64,000 nt of DNA from positions 1-64,000 of the forward strand of contig NZ_WUMV01000009.1 in assembly GCF_009826895.1 (NCBI RefSeq), in the 5' to 3' direction. The notes beneath the pieces were generated by a model. It was given only the letters and a program-made list of their open reading frames with translations, was not told where the DNA came from and did no database searches. This DNA comes from Stappia sediminis. GTDB lineage: Bacteria > Pseudomonadota > Alphaproteobacteria > Rhizobiales > Stappiaceae. The position numbers and the translations under genes were made by a program. This document shows, piece after piece, positions 54,980 through 62,966 of the stretch; positions within the stretch are counted from its first letter, which is position 1; every line of letters starts with the position of its first letter.

Positions 54980-55151
54980 TAGGTGTGCAGTTCTTTCTAT
55001 TGCCTATCTAATAGACAATGCATTCCCCCTGCAAGCGCGTTTTTTTGCAGCGCAAAAAAACCTTTGATCCATCTTCCGTTTCGCGGCTTGTTTCATCGCC
55101 ATCTTTGGCGCAATACCACGATGAGATGATGAAACGACGGCTGGGAGCGGA

Positions 55152-56420
55152 ATGACGATTGACGCGAAACCACGGCGGGAAGCGGGTCTAAATCCGCGAA
55201 TCGCAGCCATCGTCGTTGCGGCCGGACGCGGCACGCGGATTGCCGGGACGACTGAAAATGCGAGGCCGAAGCAATATATCGAACTGGCCAGCGTTGCCAT
55301 ACTGCGCCGTACGGTGACGGCTCTGCTGGAAACGGGGCTGGTTGACGCCGTACTGCCGGTAATTCACGCCGACGATCACGCCCTTTACGAAGAAGCCATG
55401 GGCGGCGAGTTGGCGGACACCAGGATCCTCCCCCCGGTCACGGGAGGAAAAACCCGGCAGATATCCGTTCTGAACGGGCTTCAATCGCTCGCCGGCGCAC
55501 CACCGGAGTATGTGCTCATTCACGATGCGGCGCGGCCTTTCGTGATGCGCCATATCGTGGCGGATGCGGTCGCAAAACTTGAGGAGGGTGCGAGCGCCCT
55601 TATCGCCGCGGTGCCGGTAGCCGATACGCTGAAGCGGGTCGACGACAGTAAGACGGTGGGCACAACAATCGACCGGAGCGGGATCTGGGCGGCGCAAACG
55701 CCGCAGTCGTTCCGCTATGCCGACATTCTGGCGGCCCACCAGAAGGCGGCCAATGCCGGAAGAAGCGACTTCACCGACGATGCGGCTGTGGCGGAATGGG
55801 CCGGGCTGAACGTCCGGATTTCCGCAGGATCGCCCGGAAACACGAAGATAACGACGCCGGATGACCTGGCCACCGCCGAGCGGAGAATACTCATGGACGA
55901 CTGGCTGAAGCTCGGAGACATCCGCACAGGTACGGGATACGATGTGCATGCTTTCGAGCCGGGCGAGAAGATCATTCTCGGCGGGGTGGAAATTCCCTTC
56001 GACCGAAAGCTTAAAGGCCACTCTGATGCGGATGTGGTGCTTCACGCCATTACCGATGCGATATTCGGCGCGCTTGGCGATGGCGACATCGGCCACCATT
56101 TCCCGCCAAGCGACGAGCAATGGAAGGGTGCCGCTTCCGACAGGTTCCTGATGTTCGCGGCCAATCGCGTGGCGGCCAAAGGCGGAAGGATCGCCCATAT
56201 CGACGTGACAGTTGTTTGCGAAGCACCGAAGATCGGCCCGCACAGGGAAAGCATGCGCAGGCGAATTGCCGAAATCTGCCACCTGCCCCTCTCCAGGGTC
56301 TCGGTGAAGGCGACGACCTCCGAACGTCTCGGCTTTACAGGGCGGCAGGAAGGTATAGCGGCAATGGCCAGCGCTACTGTAAGGCTGCCATTCGACATTG
56401 CCGGAGACGAAATTCGATGA
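55152..56420 (+). CDS. ispDF: Bifunctional IspD/IspF enzyme of the MEP pathway
   Basis: A 422-residue fusion of 2-C-methyl-D-erythritol 4-phosphate cytidylyltransferase (residues about 15-240, AAIVVAAGRGTRIAG and VLIHDAARPFV) and 2-C-methyl-D-erythritol 2,4-cyclodiphosphate synthase (about 262-422, RTGTGYDVHAFEPGE with the metal Asp/His, and LKGHSDADVVLHAITDA). It makes isoprenoid precursors. The fusion is typical of alphaproteobacteria. GGGAGCGG precedes the ATG. The stop overlaps the cinA start as ATGA, so the two are translationally coupled. Confidence 0.96.
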   Translation: MTIDAKPRREAGLNPRIAAIVVAAGRGTRIAGTTENARPKQYIELASVAILRRTVTALLETGLVDAVLPVIHADDHALYEEAMGGELADTRILPPVTGGKTRQISVLNGLQSLAGAPPEYVLIHDAARPFVMRHIVADAVAKLEEGASALIAAVPVADTLKRVDDSKTVGTTIDRSGIWAAQTPQSFRYADILAAHQKAANAGRSDFTDDAAVAEWAGLNVRISAGSPGNTKITTPDDLATAERRILMDDWLKLGDIRTGTGYDVHAFEPGEKIILGGVEIPFDRKLKGHSDADVVLHAITDAIFGALGDGDIGHHFPPSDEQWKGAASDRFLMFAANRVAAKGGRIAHIDVTVVCEAPKIGPHRESMRRRIAEICHLPLSRVSVKATTSERLGFTGRQEGIAAMASATVRLPFDIAGDEIR

Positions 56421-56911
56421 CCGATCTCTCGACCCTCAAACCCCTCGCCCAGGCGCTCATCGAAGAATGCACGGCGAAGGGGGCGATGATCGTGACGGCC
56501 GAATCCTGCACGGGAGGGCTGATCGCCGGCCTGCTTACCGAAATCGCCGGATCGTCGGCGGTCGTGGATCGCGGCTTCGTAACATATTCCAATGCCGCGA
56601 AGACCGAGATGCTTGGCGTTCCGGAAATCCTCATCGAAGAGTTGGGCGCAGTGAGCGGGGAAGTCGCCATCGCCATGGCGCAAGGCGCGCTCGCCCGATC
56701 TCGCGCCGATATCGCCATCTCCGTCACCGGCATTGCCGGTCCCGGCGGCGGATCGGAAGAAAAGCCGGTCGGGCTCGTTCATTTCGCCTTCGCGCAAAAA
56801 GACGGACCGACCCGGCACATAGAGCGCAGGTTCGGCGATCTGGGCCGGGACGGCATTCGATTGGCCTCGGTTCGCCAAGCGATTGAATGTATTTCAAATT
56901 TTACAAACTGA
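56417..56911 (+). CDS. CinA C-terminal-domain protein (PncC-type NMN amidase)
   Basis: A 164-residue protein comprising only the CinA C-terminal domain, which deamidates nicotinamide mononucleotide in the NAD salvage cycle. Family motifs are VTAESCTGGLIAGLLTEIAG (about 26-45), DRGFVTYSNAAKTEMLGV and ISVTGIAGPGGGSEEKPVG (about 101-119). The N-terminal competence/molybdopterin-like domain of long CinA proteins is absent, as in many Hyphomicrobiales. It overlaps ispDF and precedes an exported-protein gene by about 100 bases. Confidence 0.92.
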   Translation: MTDLSTLKPLAQALIEECTAKGAMIVTAESCTGGLIAGLLTEIAGSSAVVDRGFVTYSNAAKTEMLGVPEILIEELGAVSGEVAIAMAQGALARSRADIAISVTGIAGPGGGSEEKPVGLVHFAFAQKDGPTRHIERRFGDLGRDGIRLASVRQAIECISNFTN

Positions 56912-57012
56912 CCTAACGTGTTCTTCGTGTGTAACAGGTAGCGTGACAACCTGAAGCCGAAGGCTTTCATGCTCAAAAGCCAATTTGGGGCATGCCGTTC
57001 ACGCCAGCCTGG

Positions 57013-57486
57013 ATGAATGCAAGAATGCGCAAGCCCGTCATCGCCCTCGCCCTCGCCCTAAGCTTCAGCTTCCCTGCCGAAGCGGCGCAGGCCGCCGAAT
57101 TCTTCATGATTTCGCGCCATGTCGATGGCGTCTTCTACGCAAGCCACCGCATCTACACCGAAAAGGCACGCGGGCTATATAACGTCGAGTTCTGCGGCCG
57201 CAGATATTGGACGAGGCCGCGCACCATCGCGTGGATGCGCTGGGAAGTGGAACACGGGCGCAGGGTAACCCTCGAATTCGACCAGGGCTCCGGCTGGCGC
57301 CGCGCCTGTCTCAACCCGCAGGAACAGGTGAGCCTGCAGGACATCGGCATCGAGGAAGACTATGTCGTCGTCATGCGTCTCGACGATGGCGAGATCGAAT
57401 ACCAGCAGCGCTTTCGTGAATTGAAGAAAGCATTCAACCGATACGGAAATTCAGGCGAGCAGTCCTCGACGTACCACGCCAAATAG
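57013..57486 (+). CDS. Exported protein of unknown function
   Basis: A protein of about 157 residues with a signal peptide (MRKPVIALALALSFSFPAEA at its core, cleavage near AQAAE). The mature part is rich in aromatic and charged residues (FFMISRHVDGVFYASHRIYT, WMRWEVEHGRRVTLEFDQGS, DYVVVMRLDDGEIEYQQRFR) and looks like a compact beta domain, with three cysteines at most. I do not recognise the family. ATG at 57025 is an equally good start; GGATG precedes this one. It is convergent with coq10, separated by 11 bases. Confidence 0.65.
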   Translation: MNARMRKPVIALALALSFSFPAEAAQAAEFFMISRHVDGVFYASHRIYTEKARGLYNVEFCGRRYWTRPRTIAWMRWEVEHGRRVTLEFDQGSGWRRACLNPQEQVSLQDIGIEEDYVVVMRLDDGEIEYQQRFRELKKAFNRYGNSGEQSSTYHAK

Positions 57487-57497
57487 AGTTCCACTTT

Positions 57498-57953
57498 TCA
57501 CGCCGTATTGTAGACCTCGTCGGCGCGCGCTTCGAACGCATCGGAAAACTTGCTGAATGCACGGTCGAACATGGCGCCCATCAGCGCGCCCAGCGTACGG
57601 CTCTTGAATTCGTAGGTAATGTGAAAGCGTATCTGGCAGCAATCCTGCCCGAGCGGGGTGAAGCCCCACGTGTTTTCCAGGTGCTTGAACGGCCCGTCCA
57701 GATATTCGACGTAAATCTCGTTCGCACCCGGGTCGAGCGTCACCCGGCTCGTGAAGGTTTCGCGGAAAAGCTTGTAGGCAACCGTCATATCCGCGATGAG
57801 AACCTCCTTCCCATCGTCGAATTGCTTGCGACCCCGCACGATCAGCGCTTCGCAAAGCGGAACGAAACGCGGGTATTGTTCGACGTCGGCCACCAGGTCG
57901 AACATGTTCTTGGCGGAATGCCCGACCTTGTGTTCGGTGTGAAACGTCGGCAT
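57498..57953 (-). CDS. Coenzyme Q-binding protein COQ10 (START-like, RatA family)
   Basis: A 151-residue START/SRPBCC-fold protein with PTFHTEHKVGHSAKNMFDLV, DVEQYPRFVPLCEALIV and the C-terminal KSRTLGALMGAMFDRAFSKF helix. It binds ubiquinone or its precursors and supports respiratory Q function, as in yeast Coq10; E. coli RatA belongs to the same family. Length is normal. It lies just downstream of lipA, in the same direction, which is the standard rhizobial arrangement. Confidence 0.92.
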   Translation of the reverse strand: MPTFHTEHKVGHSAKNMFDLVADVEQYPRFVPLCEALIVRGRKQFDDGKEVLIADMTVAYKLFRETFTSRVTLDPGANEIYVEYLDGPFKHLENTWGFTPLGQDCCQIRFHITYEFKSRTLGALMGAMFDRAFSKFSDAFEARADEVYNTA

Positions 57954-58002
57954 GTGTCCTCGGCTAGCTGCTGATCAAGTCGCAGTGCTTAAACTGCCCG
58001 CC

Positions 58003-58995
58003 TTATCCGGCGCTTTTGCCAAATTTCGCTTCGCGCGCCCGGCGCAGATCCGCGAAATCTTCCCCCGCATGATGCGAGGAGCGGGTCAACGGGCTCGACG
58101 ATACCTTCAGGAAGCCCTTGGCATAGGCGATGCGCTCATAGGCCTTGAAGTCTTCCGGCGTGACGAAGGACATCACCGCGTGGTGCTTCTTCGTCGGCTG
58201 AAGATATTGGCCGATGGTCAGGAAATCGACATCCGCCGTGCGCAGATCGTCCATCAACTGAAGCACCTCGTTGCGCTCCTCCCCCAGGCCCACCATCATG
58301 CCGGACTTGGTGAACATGCTTGCATCGAGTTCCTTTGCCCGCTGCAACAGGCGAATGGAGTGGAAATATCGTGCGCCGGGACGGACCTTGAGGTATTTCG
58401 ACGGCACGGTTTCCATGTTGTGGTTGAAGACGTCGGGTTTCGCTTCCACGACGATTTCAAGCGCGCCCTCTTTTCGCAGGAAATCCGGTGTCAGAACCTC
58501 AACGGTCGTGCCGGGGGAACCCTTGCGGATCGCCTTTATGACATTGGCGAAATGCGTCGCACCGCCGTCATCGAGGTCGTCACGGTCGACAGACGTGATG
58601 ACGACGTGGTTCAGCCCCATGGCGGCGACCGCTTCGGCGATACGCTCCGGCTCGCCATCATCCACCGGACCCGGCATGCCGGTGCGCACGTTGCAGAAGG
58701 CGCAGGCGCGCGTGCAGGTGTCGCCAAGGATCATGAAGCTCGCATGCTTCTTCGACCAGCATTCGCCGATGTTCGGGCAACCCGCTTCCTCGCAGACCGT
58801 CACCAGCTTGTTCTCGCGAACGATATCGATGGTCTCGCGATAGACGGGCGATGTCGGCGCCTTCACCCTGATCCATTTCGGCTTGCGCTGGATCGGGTTA
58901 TCCGGGCGATGCGCCTTTTCAGGGTGGCGCGGACGCTCCGGCGACTTCGCCGCGTCAGGGTCGGGCTTGGAGAGTGTGTCGACGATCGTAACCAT
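58003..58995 (-). CDS. lipA: Lipoyl synthase
   Basis: A 330-residue radical-SAM lipoyl synthase. The auxiliary cluster motif [12 protein letters not shown] and the SAM cluster motif CTRACAFC are both present, and the C-terminal serine that ligates the auxiliary cluster lies in [12 protein letters not shown]. It inserts sulfur at C6 and C8 of octanoyl groups on lipoyl domains, including the pyruvate dehydrogenase E2 encoded at the right edge. Start ATG 58995; a GTG three codons earlier is possible. The N-terminal region is proline/arginine-rich before [13 protein letters not shown]. Confidence 0.96.
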   Translation of the reverse strand: MVTIVDTLSKPDPDAAKSPERPRHPEKAHRPDNPIQRKPKWIRVKAPTSPVYRETIDIVRENKLVTVCEEAGCPNIGECWSKKHASFMILGDTCTRACAFCNVRTGMPGPVDDGEPERIAEAVAAMGLNHVVITSVDRDDLDDGGATHFANVIKAIRKGSPGTTVEVLTPDFLRKEGALEIVVEAKPDVFNHNMETVPSKYLKVRPGARYFHSIRLLQRAKELDASMFTKSGMMVGLGEERNEVLQLMDDLRTADVDFLTIGQYLQPTKKHHAVMSFVTPEDFKAYERIAYAKGFLKVSSSPLTRSSHHAGEDFADLRRAREAKFGKSAG

Positions 58996-59050
58996 GAGCT
59001 TCACATGTCGTTTTTGCGGTCAAAGGTCAAGTGACGAGGGCGGTGGGCAG

Positions 59051-59500
59051 CTATGAAGTTTTCGCCAGCCGGTTTTCCGTTTTCAGGGCATTGAGCCGTT
59101 CCACCGCAACTTCGGACAAGGGCGTCGAGCGGCGTGACGCCTCATCCATCTGAACGATGACGGTGCGTGCCGCGGCGACGCAGGCGCCGTCCTGGAAGAT
59201 GCCTTGCTCAAGGGTGAGCGAGCTTCTTCCGACCTTGACGACGCGCGTGCCGATATCGACCGAGCCCGGCCAGTTGATCTCCGACAGGAAATCGAGCTGA
59301 AGGCTTGCGATCACGAAGGCCGCGCCCTCCCTCGCCAGCCGTCCCTTTCCAGCGTCGAAGAAAAGCTCGACCCGTCCGGTTTCAAGGAACGTCGCGAAGA
59401 CGGCGTTGTTCACGTGCCCCTGACGGTCCGTATCGGCATAGCGAAGCTTGTCGGACGTTCGCGCGGGAAAGTCCTCAAGCCTCGGCACGTCATCTTTCAT
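59051..59500 (-). CDS. Acyl-CoA thioesterase (4HBT, hot-dog fold)
   Basis: A 149-residue single hot-dog-domain thioesterase. The N-terminal ARTSDKLRYADTDRQGHVNN contains the catalytic Asp of the 4-hydroxybenzoyl-CoA thioesterase (YbgC/FadM) branch and ATFLETGRVELFF follows. It hydrolyses acyl-CoA thioesters; the acyl chain is not predictable. Its start overlaps the stop of the preceding small membrane-protein gene by four bases, and it precedes lipA by 55 bases, so it may be part of a loose operon with them. Confidence 0.88.
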   Translation of the reverse strand: MKDDVPRLEDFPARTSDKLRYADTDRQGHVNNAVFATFLETGRVELFFDAGKGRLAREGAAFVIASLQLDFLSEINWPGSVDIGTRVVKVGRSSLTLEQGIFQDGACVAAARTVIVQMDEASRRSTPLSEVAVERLNALKTENRLAKTS

Positions 59501-59742
59501 GCGCTTCCCCTGATCTTGCGCCAGACGTACAGGAAGAGGATGGCCCCGCAGGTCGCGAGCACAAGCTGATCCACGAAGCCTCCGGTAATGTCGAGGCGCA
59601 GGATTTCGGCAAGCTTGCCGCCGACCAGCGCACCGATCAGCCCAACGACGAGGCTGCCGATGAAGCCGCCACGACTGTCGAGCACACGATAGGCGACCGC
59701 ACCCGCAATCAGGCCGATCACGATCCAGAAGATGAAACTCAT
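59497..59742 (-). CDS. GlsB/YeaQ/YmgE-family small membrane protein
   Basis: An 81-residue integral membrane protein with three hydrophobic segments: FIFWIVIGLIAGAVAYRVL, GGFIGSLVVGLIGALVGGKL and LVLATCGAILFLYVW. It shows the GFIGSLVVGLIGALVGG glycine-rich repeat of the transglycosylase-associated-protein (GlsB/YeaQ/YmgE) family, linked in other bacteria to envelope and osmotic stress. It is next to a paralogue at 59763-60011 with about the same length, so the two probably arose by tandem duplication. Biochemical function unknown. Confidence 0.88.
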   Translation of the reverse strand: MSFIFWIVIGLIAGAVAYRVLDSRGGFIGSLVVGLIGALVGGKLAEILRLDITGGFVDQLVLATCGAILFLYVWRKIRGSA

Positions 59743-59762
59743 GGGGCCCCCGGTCGATCCTT

Positions 59763-60011
59763 TCAGGCGAGGAAGCGGGCGATCAGCACGACAACGATGG
59801 CGCCAACGGCCGCAACGACAATCTGATTCACGTATTCATTGCCCAGATTGACGTTGACACCGCTCAGGTTCACGAGGAAGCCGCCCACGAAGGCCCCGAT
59901 CAGGCCGGTTGCGAGATAGCGCAGCAAACCGCCGCCACCGACGATGAAGCTGGCAAGCCAGCCGGCGAGGATGCCGATCGCGCACCAGATCAGGATGTTC
60001 TTCGCTTCCAT
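59763..60011 (-). CDS. GlsB/YeaQ/YmgE-family small membrane protein (tandem paralogue)
   Basis: An 82-residue membrane protein related to the one at 59497-59742: ILIWCAIGILAGWLASFIVG, LRYLATGLIGAFVGGFLVNL and IVVAAVGAIVVVLIARFLA. The two share the order of helices and the GLIGAFVGG-type core but differ elsewhere, so the duplication is old. Twenty bases separate them. Its start codon lies just beyond a stable hairpin (60040-60064) that separates it from lpdA. Confidence 0.87.
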   Translation of the reverse strand: MEAKNILIWCAIGILAGWLASFIVGGGGLLRYLATGLIGAFVGGFLVNLSGVNVNLGNEYVNQIVVAAVGAIVVVLIARFLA

Positions 60012-60039
60012 GTCAGCCTCCGTCCCGTTCCGACTTCCC

Positions 60040-60064
60040 GAGATGCGGCGTCGGCCGCAGTCTC
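60040..60064 (-). terminator. Hairpin between lpdA and the small membrane-protein genes
   Basis: GAGA-C-TGCGGC/GCCGCA-TCTC with loop CGAC, a ten-base-pair stem with one bulge. There is no T-run on either side, so it may be a Rho-assisted stop or a 3'-end stabiliser for lpdA mRNA. Confidence 0.4.
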
Positions 60065-60108
60065 AGGGTATCGTAAGGCTTTATTTCCGCAACGGTATTT
60101 ATCTTGCC

Positions 60109-61548
60109 TCAGATATTCAGGACCCGCCCATAGGCATCCAGCACGCTTTCCTTCATCATTTCCGAAAGGGTCGGATGCGGGAAGACCGTGTGCATCAGGT
60201 CTTCTTCCGTGGTCTCCAGGTTCATCGCGACGACATAGCCCTGGATAAGCTCCGTCACTTCCGCACCCACCATGTGCGCGCCGAGAAGCTGGCCGGTCTT
60301 GGCGTCGAAAATGGTTTTCACCAGGCCGTCCGGCTCGCCAAGCGCGATCGCCTTGCCATTGCCCATGAAGGGGAAGCGGCCGACCTTGATCTCGTAGCCA
60401 GCCTCTTTAGCCTTCGGCTCGGTGAGGCCGACACTTGCGACCTGCGGGTGGCAGTAGGTGCAGCCCGGGATCTTGTTCTTGTCCATCGGATGGACATCGA
60501 GCCCGGCGATCTTCTCGATGCAGATGACGCCCTCGTGCTCGGCCTTGTGGGCAAGCATCGGCGGGCCGGCCACGTCGCCGATGGCATAGACGCCGGGCAC
60601 ATTCGTGCGGCCGTAGCCGTCGATGACGACGCAACCGCGATCCGTCTTCACGCCAAGCTCTTCAAGGCCGAGATTCTCGATATTGCCGACGACACCGACG
60701 GCGGAAATCAGCTTGTCGGCGGTAATGTCCTGCTTCTTGCCGTCCTTCGTCTCAACCGTGGCAGTGACCGAGCCCTTGCCCTTCTTGACGGCTGTGACCT
60801 TCGCATCCAGCAGGATCTTGATGCCCTGCTTTTCGAACGCTTTCTTGGCAAGGCCGGAGATTTCCGGATCTTCGACCGGCATGACCTGGGGCAGAAGCTC
60901 CACTACCGTCACCTCCGCGCCCATGGTGCGGTAGAAGGAGGCGAACTCGATGCCGATCGCGCCCGAGCCCATGACGATGAGGGACTTCGGCATGGACGGC
61001 GGCACCATCGCCTCGAAATAGGTCCAGATGTTTTCCTTGTCCGGCTCGATGCCGGGAAGCGTGCGCGGGCGCGCGCCCGTGGCGATGATGATGTGCTTTG
61101 CGGTGTAGGTGCCCTCGCCCTTCACGCCCTTGGGCGTGGGATGCTGCGGCTCCATCGCAGGCTTGCTGGACTTCGACACCTTGATCTCGCCGGGCTTGGT
61201 CAGCTTCGCCTCACCCCAGATGACGTCGATCTTGTTCTTCTTCATAAGAAAACCGACGCCGGCGTTGAGTTGTCCGGAGACGCCGCGTGAGCGCTTGACG
61301 ACGGCAGCAGCGTCGAAACCGACCTTTTCCGCCGAAAGCCCGTAGTCCTTGGCGTGCGTCATGTAGTGATAGATCTCGGCAGACCGCAGAAGCGCCTTGG
61401 TCGGGATACAGCCCCAGTTCAGGCAGATGCCGCCCAGATGCTCGCGTTCGACAATCGCCGTCTTGAAGCCGAGTTGCGAAGCCCGGATCGCGGTGACATA
61501 TCCTCCCGGCCCGCCGCCGATCACGATAACGTCGTAGCTCTCAGCCAT
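60109..61548 (-). CDS. lpdA: Dihydrolipoyl dehydrogenase (E3)
   Basis: A 479-residue flavoprotein that reoxidises dihydrolipoamide of pyruvate and 2-oxoglutarate dehydrogenase complexes. FAD loop VIGGGPGGYVTAIRA (about 9-23), redox disulfide in GGICLNWGCIPTK (about 39-51), NAD site with GSGAIGIEFASFYRTMGAEV, and the C-terminal base HPTLSEMMKE. Compared with homologues there is a modest insertion near residues 120-140 (STPKG-like linker). Usually it directly follows pdhC in rhizobia; here an MFS gene on the opposite strand separates them. Confidence 0.96.
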   Translation of the reverse strand: MAESYDVIVIGGGPGGYVTAIRASQLGFKTAIVEREHLGGICLNWGCIPTKALLRSAEIYHYMTHAKDYGLSAEKVGFDAAAVVKRSRGVSGQLNAGVGFLMKKNKIDVIWGEAKLTKPGEIKVSKSSKPAMEPQHPTPKGVKGEGTYTAKHIIIATGARPRTLPGIEPDKENIWTYFEAMVPPSMPKSLIVMGSGAIGIEFASFYRTMGAEVTVVELLPQVMPVEDPEISGLAKKAFEKQGIKILLDAKVTAVKKGKGSVTATVETKDGKKQDITADKLISAVGVVGNIENLGLEELGVKTDRGCVVIDGYGRTNVPGVYAIGDVAGPPMLAHKAEHEGVICIEKIAGLDVHPMDKNKIPGCTYCHPQVASVGLTEPKAKEAGYEIKVGRFPFMGNGKAIALGEPDGLVKTIFDAKTGQLLGAHMVGAEVTELIQGYVVAMNLETTEEDLMHTVFPHPTLSEMMKESVLDAYGRVLNI

Positions 61549-61678
61549 GGTTTGATCCCTTTTTTACTCATCCGGCGCTTGCGCTGCCGCTTCTCTTCAA
61601 GTTCCAATCCCGCGTCCCGAGTCGCCTGACGCCGGGCCGAAGGTTTCAATCGCCAATCGACCGGACAAAGCCGATCCC

Positions 61679-62881
61679 ATGAAATCCAAACCGCTCAGCA
61701 TCGCGCTTCTGGCGATTTCCTGCGTCGCAGTGCTTTCGCTGTGGTTCGCGGCATCCGTCGTCACGCCGGCGCTTATCGCCGAATTCGGCATCGGCCCGAC
61801 GCGCGCAGCGTTGCTGACGACCGCCGTACAGATCGGCTTCGTCGCGGGAAGCCTCGTCAGCGCGATCCTCGGCCTGCCCGACAGGCTCGACCCGAGGCTG
61901 CTTTATTGCGCCGCAGCCCTGACGGGTGCCGCCGCCAATGCGGCATTCCTTTTCGTAGAGCCGGGCTCGACCGTTTCGATCATCCTCCGGCTTGTGACCG
62001 GCGCGATCATGGCAGGCGTCTACCCCGTCGCCATGAAGCTTTCCGTAAGCTGGGCGAAGAACGACGCGGGATTTCTCGTCGGCACGCTCGTCGGCGCGCT
62101 GACCGTCGGCTCCGCCCTGCCGCATTTCTTCGCTTTCGCCGGCGACCTCAACTGGCGCGTCGTGATGACGACGGCGTCCACCGCCGCAGCCATCGGCGCC
62201 TTGCTGGTGCTTGGCGTCGGAATCGGCCCGGGCTTCAAGAACGCAGGACGTTTCAACCCGCATGTCGCGCTGAGCGCCCTTAAAAGCCGCCCGCTCCGCC
62301 TCGCGAATTTCGGCTATTTCGGCCACATGTGGGAGCTTTACGCCGTCTGGGCGTGGCTCGGCAGCTATATCGCGGCCAGTTTCGCCACGACCGGCATGGC
62401 GGATGCGCAATCGAACGCCCGCCTTGTCGCATTCCTGGCGATCGGCTCCGGCGCGCTCGGCGCCTTCGGCGGCGGCTATCTGGCGGACCGGATCGGCAGG
62501 ACGCGGCTTACTATCATAGCCCTTGCGATCAGCGGCTTCTGCTGCGTTGCCGCCGGCCCGCTGTTCGGCGCGGCACCGGGGCTGATCATCCTGCTGTCGC
62601 TTGTCTGGGGCGTTTCGGTCATCGCCGATTCCGCGCAGTTTTCCACCGGAATTGCGGAGATGAGCGAGCCGGGCACCCAAGGCACGATCCTGACCATGCA
62701 GACCGCAATCGGCTTTGCCATCACGGTCATAACCGTGCAGGGCCTGCCGGCATGGGTTGATCTCGTCGGCTGGCAATGGGCGTTCCTGCCGCTCGTATTC
62801 GGGCCGATCTTCGGAATAGCGGCGATGGCACGTTTGAGACACGTGCCGGAAGCCGCCAAGATGGCGGGTGGCAAACGCTGA
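61679..62881 (+). CDS. MFS transporter
   Basis: A 400-residue twelve-helix MFS protein beginning MKSKPLSIALLAISCVAVLS. The loop between helices 2 and 3 is LGLPDRLDPRLL, a degenerate form of the family signature, and the second-half signature reads GGYLADRIGRTRLTII (about 262-277). MWELYAVWAWLGSYIAASF in helix 7 recalls a subgroup annotated as cyanate/nitrate-type MFS proteins, but the substrate is uncertain. It is transcribed against its neighbours lpdA and pdhC, and so looks inserted into a normally contiguous pdh cluster. Confidence 0.88.
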   Translation: MKSKPLSIALLAISCVAVLSLWFAASVVTPALIAEFGIGPTRAALLTTAVQIGFVAGSLVSAILGLPDRLDPRLLYCAAALTGAAANAAFLFVEPGSTVSIILRLVTGAIMAGVYPVAMKLSVSWAKNDAGFLVGTLVGALTVGSALPHFFAFAGDLNWRVVMTTASTAAAIGALLVLGVGIGPGFKNAGRFNPHVALSALKSRPLRLANFGYFGHMWELYAVWAWLGSYIAASFATTGMADAQSNARLVAFLAIGSGALGAFGGGYLADRIGRTRLTIIALAISGFCCVAAGPLFGAAPGLIILLSLVWGVSVIADSAQFSTGIAEMSEPGTQGTILTMQTAIGFAITVITVQGLPAWVDLVGWQWAFLPLVFGPIFGIAAMARLRHVPEAAKMAGGKR

Positions 62882-62966
62882 ACGAATGAGGGATCGCGGC
62901 GGGAAACATCCGCCGCAACCCGTTTTCGTTTCCCTCGTTTCGGCCGTGGCCGGCATCGCTCCGGCC